A program made the translations under genes and the position numbers. Of a stretch of 64,000 nucleotides of DNA, positions 58,745-64,000 are shown piece after piece (positions within the stretch are counted from its first letter, which is position 1; every line of letters begins with the position of its first letter). The DNA is from Ailanthus altissimus (taxonomy: Eukaryota; Streptophyta; Magnoliopsida; Sapindales; Simaroubaceae), in contig OX327705.1 in the NCBI GenBank assembly GCA_946807835.1, forward strand, positions 13,732,501 through 13,796,500, given 5' to 3'. Below the pieces are notes generated by a model, which saw only the letters and a program-made list of their open reading frames with translations, ran no database searches and was not told where the DNA came from.

Positions 58745-59411
58745 GTGCAAAGCTGTGGTGGTTTCTGTAGTGTTTCGTCACGGATGATGAAGATGGTGGT
58801 GGTTGGGTATTGGTTGGCGGGTTATGAAGATTCAAAGGTTGGGGTTGATTGACAATAAGAGTGGATGAAATGGCAGCTACAAATGGTAGCAGGGGTGAGG
58901 GTTTGACATTTTTTATTTATTTTAAAACTTTATTGAATGGTTTTGGATTTTTTTTTTTGTTTGGTATGTGAGTTGATAATTGTTTGGTTGTGAAAAATTG
59001 TTCATTAAAAAATTTATTTCATTAGATTAGATTATATTTATTTTGAATGTATATTCTTTTTAGATAAATGAATTTATTAAGAAATATTGAGATTTTTTTT
59101 TCAGAATATTTTGATTTTGAATTGATTGATTAAATAGATTTAATTTTTTATTAGATTTATTTAATTTATAGGATTAAAATGATCCATTATTTTAATATAT
59201 TGACTAAACCGATACTTAAATAGAGGCAACAAAATTGTAGTTAAAAGAAACATTTTTCAAATATTTAGTAATTAAGTGTGATAGTCCAATACATTTTGTA
59301 GTCGAATGAAATTAAGCAAAAACCTCAGAAGTCATAAAAATTGCCCTAGAATAAAACTATCTCATATATTATTGCCATACTAAAACCCCTTTTTTTGGAG
59401 AAAATTTTACT
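58745..59411. other. Upstream intergenic DNA of the MLP-like gene
   Basis: A stretch rich in GGTGG-type runs (58745-58910), then AT-rich sequence. No gene or mobile-element ends recognised. Confidence 0.5.
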
Positions 59412-61335
59412 TGAAATAGTCTTAATGGAATCACTTAATAAAAACATGTCACTTATTTAATATTTTTTTAGATAAGGATAATTTATGGAATTTAATTAAA
59501 TGAAAATTTTGTCTTAATTAAATATAAAATACTTAATTTTATTTTAGTTCAAAAGGTTTTCTTATTTATTTAAACCAAGTAGGGGCATTTTAGTATAATT
59601 ATATATATTTAAATTATAATGATATGTATCATAAATAGTATTAATAAACAAAAAAAAACTAAAATTTAAATTAGTTGTCTGGATGATGCTAATATTTTCA
59701 CCGCTTACAATTTGAGTAGATAAAAGACACTTTCACACTTAAAATCTTTTGATATACGTAATAGTAGTGATAATTTTGTCAATAAAGCACCAAAATAGGA
59801 CAAAATAAGTTGTTTAGGACAACGACCAACGGTGATATGTTAAAATGCGCCATTATTATAATTTTAATTTTTATTTGGTGATATACATGATAATGGTGGA
59901 GGTACAATGTAATTAACCATCGTTTGACATTGATATTATGGTGGCCGCCATTTCAAAAACTTTGTTTGTTTTATTTTAGAACTCTATTGACAAAATCGCT
60001 ATTATGTAGATTGAGAAATTTTAAGTTCAACAATATACATGGTAATTCTATCCATCACTATTGATGGCGATCGTGTGTGGAAAGTGGTGGTTGGTGGCTT
60101 CTAAGTGAGGTTGTGTACTATTACCTAATTTATCTTTTAAAATTACCTAATTTCTAATTTTTAATTATTAAATTTTAATTAAATTAAGTTTAATTTAATT
60201 ATTATATTTATAAATTATACAAATTAATAGAAATAGGGATATTATCTTGAATATCCTCGAGGTGTGGCCTAATTTCTATAATACCTAAGAGTTTAAAAAA
60301 TTAGCAGTAACGCCAAACTGTTAAAGAATGTTCTATCAAAGTTAATGAAAAATAATAGTAAAATCATTTACATGAAATAGTCTTAATGGAATCACTTAAT
60401 AAAACACATGTCACTTATTTAATATTTTCTTAAATAAGGATAATTTAGTCCATCGACTTTGATTAAATGAATAATTTTTTCTTAGTTAAATATAAAATAA
60501 TTAATTTTGTTTTAGTTCAAAAAGTTTTCCTATTAATTTATAATGAGTAGGGGAAATTTAGTCTAATTATATATATATATTAAAATTATAATAATATGTA
60601 TCATAAATTATATTAATAAACAAAAAAGAAAACCTAAAATTTAAACTAGTCACTTGGACAACGCTGATATTTTCACCGCTGACAGTTCGATGATTGTTTA
60701 AAGTGGATAAAAGACACTTTCACATTTAAAATCACTTGGTATACTCAATGACAGTGACAATTTTGTCAACAAAGCACCAAAACATGACGAAATGAGTTGT
60801 TTGGGGCAACGACCAACGTTGATATATTAAGATGAGCCATTACCACTGTTTTAATTGCTAGTAGGTGATGTATATGATAATGGTGACGGTACACCATAAT
60901 TCACCACTATTTGACACTGATGTCATGGTGGTTTCCACCTCAAAAACTTTGTTTGTTCCATTTTGGGTATTCTATTGGCAAAACAACAACCGCTTATGCG
61001 TAGATTGAGAAAGTTTTAGTTCAATAATGTAAATGGTAATTCTATCCACCACTATTGATAGCGATGGTGGTGTGGACAGTGGTAGTTGGTAGCTTGTAAG
61101 TGCGGTTATGTACTATTACCTAATTACTCTTTTTAAAATAATAATTTTTTAATTTTTAGTTTTTAAATTCTAATTAAACTAAATTGTATTTAATTATTAT
61201 ATTTATAGAATCATATAAATTAATAGAAATATGGATATTATTATTGAATATCCTCAAAATACGACTTAATTTTAGTAATGCTTAAGAGTTTAAAAAATTA
61301 GCAGCAATGCTAAACTGTTAGAGAATATTCTATCA
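59412..61335. repeat. 961-bp tandem duplication
   Basis: Unit 1 59412-60372 and unit 2 60373 to about 61335, both starting TGAAATAGTCTTAATGG. Shared blocks include ATAAAAGACACTTTCACA, CAACGACCAACG and GGTAATTCTATCCA. Unit 1 has lost Cs and Gs that unit 2 keeps in several blocks. No coding content or known family. Confidence 0.88.
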
Positions 61336-61517
61336 ATTAATAATAAAAAAATAGTAAAATCATTTCAATTATGTCAAACTTTATTCAACACATGAAAATA
61401 ATTGAACACAGTACTACAATTGTTGATTAATAATTTACTCTTGTTTTTATGTTTTTTTTTTTAAATAATAATTTTACTTTTACTTCACATTTGAAAAATA
61501 ACACTTAAGACTCCCAC

Positions 61518-61526
61518 GTATATAAC
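61518..61526 (+). promoter_or_regulatory. TATA box upstream of an interrupted reading frame
   Basis: GTATATAAC, followed by a CT-rich leader (CCCTTCTTCCTTCTCTCTCT) and an ATG at 61585, a good plant core-promoter layout. Confidence 0.4.
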
Positions 61527-61584
61527 CTAGATCCCTTCTTCCTTCTCTCTCTTGCTCCCACCCGTGTACAACTTAGAAAAAGTC

Positions 61585-61816
61585 ATGTCATCTTCATCCT
61601 CTCCCCTAGTTCAATTTTCATTCTACCTAGTCATCATGTCTTTTGGTGCCATTATCATCACCACAAATCCACTTAACACTCTTATAAAAATTTTCAAGCA
61701 AATTACCAATTCAAAGCCAATCCACGCCTTCATTATCAACGATCTCATCTCTAAACTTGTTAGTTCAATAGCTAAATACTACATTGATTCCCTTTATGTT
61801 AGAAAATTGAGAGTGA
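61585..61816 (+). pseudogene. Unrecognised reading frame cut by a Copia LTR
   Basis: Opens MSSSSSPLVQFSFYLVIMSF, then NPLNTLIKIFKQITNSKPIH and LISKLVSSIAKYYIDSL. 77 codons remain before the LTR at 61817; the frame then runs 5 codons into the LTR and stops. A hydrophobic N-terminal segment could be a signal anchor. I recognise no family. TATA box, CT-rich leader and serine-rich start look like a real 5' gene end; the rest would lie beyond the retrotransposon, outside the window. It could also be chance. Confidence 0.35.
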
Positions 61817-62172
61817 TGCAAGGTCCCAACTAAAGCGAAATTAAAAAATAATAAAAATAAAAATTAGATCAAACACAAGAATTTACGTAGTTCGACTTTT
61901 AGCCTACGTCCATGGGCGAAGGCAGAAAAACTTTTACTATTAAAAATAGAGAATACAAGTATTGTAATTTTTTAGTCTTACAACCCAAAACCTCAATACA
62001 TTCAATTTTCTCAAATCACTCAAAGAATACACAATTTTCAAACTCTCAAAATTGAATTGGGAAATGAATTGCTAAGCTCTCCCTTTTTATAGGGAGAGTT
62101 TAGCATGTGGACATCCTTTTTAAGGCTATCTACCATTATGTAATTGCTGACACCGTGTGCTAGCTATTAACA
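61817..62172 (-). repeat. Copia T 3' LTR
   Basis: 356 bp, plus-strand ends TGCAAGGTCC... and ...CTATTAACA. Next to it (62173-62187) the minus strand has the purine tract AAGTGGGAGAATTG. A minus-strand TATA box is embedded in the inverted repeat CTCTCCC-TTTTTATA-GGGAGAG (62077-62098). Confidence 0.85.
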
Positions 62173-62264
62173 ATTCTCCCACTTGAAGATTTGATTAAGA
62201 ATCAATCAAGTCTCCACATCATTCTTTCTTCTTCGCCAAAGTCATGTTGCTTACGTATCTGTTA

Positions 62265-62640
62265 GGTCATGCAAGGATCTACACCATATAAACTTGTTGG
62301 TATTGATGGAGTTGGTCAACACATCTGCTAGGTTATCATCTGTATGAATTGTTTTTCATATCCACACTTCCATTTTCTACCACTTCTCGAACAAAGTGAT
62401 ATTGAACACCTATGTGCTTTGCTCTTAAATGAAAAGTTGGATTCCTTGCAATGTGCAAGGCACTCTAACTGTCACAAAATAATTCAACTTTCTCTTGCTT
62501 GTACCCGAGCTCCTCTAGTAATCTTTGTATCCAAATTGCTTCCTTGTAAGCTTGTGTAGCTGCCATGTATTCTGCTTCTGTAGTAGATAATGCCACAACA
62601 GTTTACAGTTTCGAAACCCAGCTTACAGCTCATTCTGCAA
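62265..62640 (-). pseudogene. Copia T RNase H
   Basis: The minus strand reads AVSWVSKL, TVVALSTTEAEYMAATQAYK, EAIWIQRLLEELGYKQEKVE, LFCDS and the tail NLADVLTNSINTNKF near 62300. The catalytic Glu of TEAEY and the Asp of CDS are present. An in-frame TGA separates it from RT (TGYMFKLAE-stop-AVSWVSK) and another stop follows SKL. Confidence 0.87.
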
Positions 62641-63733
62641 GTTTAAACATATAGCCAGTAGTGGATTTTCTTTTATCAAGGTCTCTTGTAAAATCTGAAT
62701 CCACATAGCCCTTAACAATAAAATCCGATCCTTCGTAACATAAAGCAACATCAGAGGTACCCTTAATGTATCTAAGGACCCTCCTGACACAACCCCAATG
62801 CTCTCTACTAGGATTCGCCATGTATCTACTAACTGCTCCTACTACTTGTGCAATGTCTGGTTTGGTACAAATTATAGCGAACATTAAACTTCCCACTGCT
62901 GATGCATACAATACTCGAGACATCTCATTCCTTCCTGTTTCTTTGCTAGGACACATCTTAAAAGATAACTTGAAATTAACAGGGAGTGGGGTACTAATTG
63001 GCTTACAATCTTGCATGTTAAAGCGCCACATTATTTTCTTTAAGTAGTTCTTCTGAGAAAGCCAAATCTTCCTGTTATTTCTATCTCTGTGAATTTGCAT
63101 CCCTATAATCTTATTTGCTGGTCCCAAGTCCTTCATATCAAATTCCCTAGCCAACTGTGCCTTCAATTCTTGGACTCGATCTTTGTTAGGTCCTGCCACC
63201 AATATGTCATCCACGTACAACAGCAAAATAATGAAATCATTATCATCTTCAAACCTTTTGTAGTATATACAATGGTCTGAACTAAGTCTGTTGTATCCAA
63301 GGCTGATGATATATGAATCAAATCTCTTATACCAACACCTTGGCACTTGTTTGAAACCGTACAAAGAATTGTTCAATCTGTAAACCAAGCTCTCTTTTCC
63401 TTCTTCTTTAAAACCTTCTGGTTGGAGTATATAAATTTCTTCTTCAAGTTCTCCATGAAGAAAAGTTGTCTTCACATCTAACTGCTCTAGATGTAAGTCA
63501 AATGTAGCACACATTGCTAGGACTATTATGACTGTCGTGAGTCGAACCATAAGGGAAAATATCTCATTAAAGTCAATACCTTCTTTCTGAGCATAATCTT
63601 TCACCACCAATCTCGCACGATATCGCTCTACATGGTCATTACCATCCCATTTGATCTTATAGACCCATTTGTTACCAATAGCTTTTCTTTCACGTAGTAG
63701 TGCAACCAGCTCCCATGTTTTGTTCTTATGCAA
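62630..63733 (-). CDS. Copia T reverse transcriptase (partial polyprotein)
   Basis: A 367-codon open stretch covering the whole Copia RT domain: NKTWELV and KWVYKIKWDG, RARLVVKDYAQKEGIDFNEI, LEQLDVKTTFLHGELEEEIY (first Asp), RLNNSLYGFKQVPRCWYKRF, LLLYVDDILVAGPNKDRVQE with the YVDD active site, and the connection DKRKSTTGYMFKLAE. It would copy element RNA in capsids. Upstream, a shift near 63733 breaks it from EEIK-type linker sequence (63734-63830). The first Met is internal to the polyprotein, not a true start. Confidence 0.92.
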   Translation of the reverse strand: MHKNKTWELVALLRERKAIGNKWVYKIKWDGNDHVERYRARLVVKDYAQKEGIDFNEIFSLMVRLTTVIIVLAMCATFDLHLEQLDVKTTFLHGELEEEIYILQPEGFKEEGKESLVYRLNNSLYGFKQVPRCWYKRFDSYIISLGYNRLSSDHCIYYKRFEDDNDFIILLLYVDDILVAGPNKDRVQELKAQLAREFDMKDLGPANKIIGMQIHRDRNNRKIWLSQKNYLKKIMWRFNMQDCKPISTPLPVNFKLSFKMCPSKETGRNEMSRVLYASAVGSLMFAIICTKPDIAQVVGAVSRYMANPSREHWGCVRRVLRYIKGTSDVALCYEGSDFIVKGYVDSDFTRDLDKRKSTTGYMFKLAE

Positions 63734-64000
63734 TTTTAATTTCTTCTTGCATTGCTATCATCCATAGAGAAACATCTTGACTTTTAAAAGCCTCCTAGAA
63801 AGTTGTTGGCTCTCCATCCTCTGTTAGAAGGCAGTATGCAACATGAGCCTCCATGACATACTCTAAGTGCCACGCTGATGGTTGTCTTTCATGAGTTGAT
63901 CGATGATCATCTGTAGCCTCAGACTCTATTGGTTCTTGTTCTTCATGATCTGGTGTTGTTTCAAAAGAATCTAAATCTTCTTGTACTTGATTATTGTTCA
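63734..64000 (-). pseudogene. Copia T linker upstream of RT
   Basis: The minus strand reads YCLLTEDGEPTTF-stop-EAF, then SLWMIAMQEEIK, the conserved lead-in to Copia RT (usual form EPTTFQEA...W..AMQEEI), preceded by acidic sequence of the integrase-RT spacer. One stop and a frameshift are seen. Confidence 0.75.

Larger units (their letters stand above)
61817..64000 (-). mobile_element. T: Copia (Tork/TNT1-like) retrotransposon, 3' part
   Basis: Minus orientation. The 3' LTR is 61817-62172, the polypurine tract is next to it, then RNase H, reverse transcriptase and the linker before RT. The element continues past the right edge. Flank 61812-61816 (AGTGA) would be one copy of the target duplication. 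A few stops and at least one frameshift (near 63733) make it inactive, but it is much less decayed than the elements at 10-52 kb, so it is probably younger. Confidence 0.9.

Noticed and set aside
61817..61833. Reading frame 61585 continuing into the LTR as a complete small protein.
   Set aside because: The last five codons are LTR sequence; the stop is supplied by the insertion.
62766..63280. Plus-strand open frames over Copia RT.
   Set aside because: Antisense shadows of a conserved RT domain.
1..64000. A defence system, viral genome or biosynthetic cluster.
   Set aside because: Only two intact host genes are present and they are unrelated; the rest is retrotransposon and intergenic sequence. 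No capsid, movement-protein or endogenous pararetrovirus motif was seen.

Overview
The window is nuclear DNA of a eudicot plant. The evidence is a spliced heat-stress transcription factor of the plant-specific subclass A1, a two-exon Bet v 1/MLP-type gene, a tonoplast-aquaporin remnant, an AT-rich background and a dense nest of plant-type LTR retrotransposons. I cannot name the species. Only two host genes look intact: HSFA1 at the left edge (its first exon runs off the window) and the MLP/norcoclaurine-synthase-like gene near 58 kb on the minus strand.

Layout. 1-5.9 kb: HSFA1 (last 30 bases of exon 1, a 3.9 kb intron, all of exon 2, a probable 3' UTR intron). 5.9-9.5 kb: intergenic DNA with an aquaporin (TIP) fragment and an unassigned GC-rich block. 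9.5-17.9 kb: two related Copia elements (E1 minus, E2 plus) that keep gag/protease sequence but no integrase, reverse transcriptase or RNase H. E2 sits in a degenerate TTTCATGTTTGAGGTC-like repeat field and carries a 2.1 kb solo LTR (F2) in its 5' LTR. 19.7-52.3 kb: one Ty3/gypsy element of the Tat lineage (G1, minus strand), swollen to 32.7 kb by nested insertions but still bounded by identical ATAAT target-site duplications. 52.3-55.1 kb: a 1.4 kb segment present twice in tandem, holding a gypsy integrase C-terminus and an 80-bp minisatellite, which also copied the last bases of the G1 LTR. 55.1-57.9 kb: AT-rich intergenic DNA with short tandem repeats. 58.0-58.6 kb: MLP-like gene. 59.4-61.3 kb: a 961-bp tandem duplication. 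61.5-64 kb: a Tork/TNT1-like Copia element (minus) cut by the window edge, whose 3' LTR interrupts a short unrecognised reading frame that has its own TATA box.

Inside G1, in plus coordinates: 3' LTR; an antisense accessory reading frame split by a Copia-type LTR with primer-binding site (F1); a 70-bp minisatellite; integrase (split by solo LTR N6); two RNase H regions; reverse transcriptase (split by N2); protease; gag (split by solo LTR N7); a 0.5 kb tandem duplication; 5' LTR. N2 is an Athila-like, gag-only element. Its 3' LTR holds N3, an Athila-like gag-protease element without pol. N3 in turn holds N5 (opposite orientation, gag only) and solo LTR N4. This gives four levels of nesting whose order can be read from interrupted homology and target-site duplications.

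Two points stand out. First, several families here keep gag (sometimes protease) but have no pol, suggesting trans-mobilised non-autonomous lineages rather than random decay. Second, mismatches between paired LTRs and between paired target-site duplications are overwhelmingly C-to-T or G-to-A, and part of one E1 LTR has lost nearly all its cytosines, as expected from long-term cytosine methylation and deamination. I found no CRISPR array, no tRNA or rRNA gene and no viral gene set. Element boundaries come from reading by eye; percent identities were not computed.
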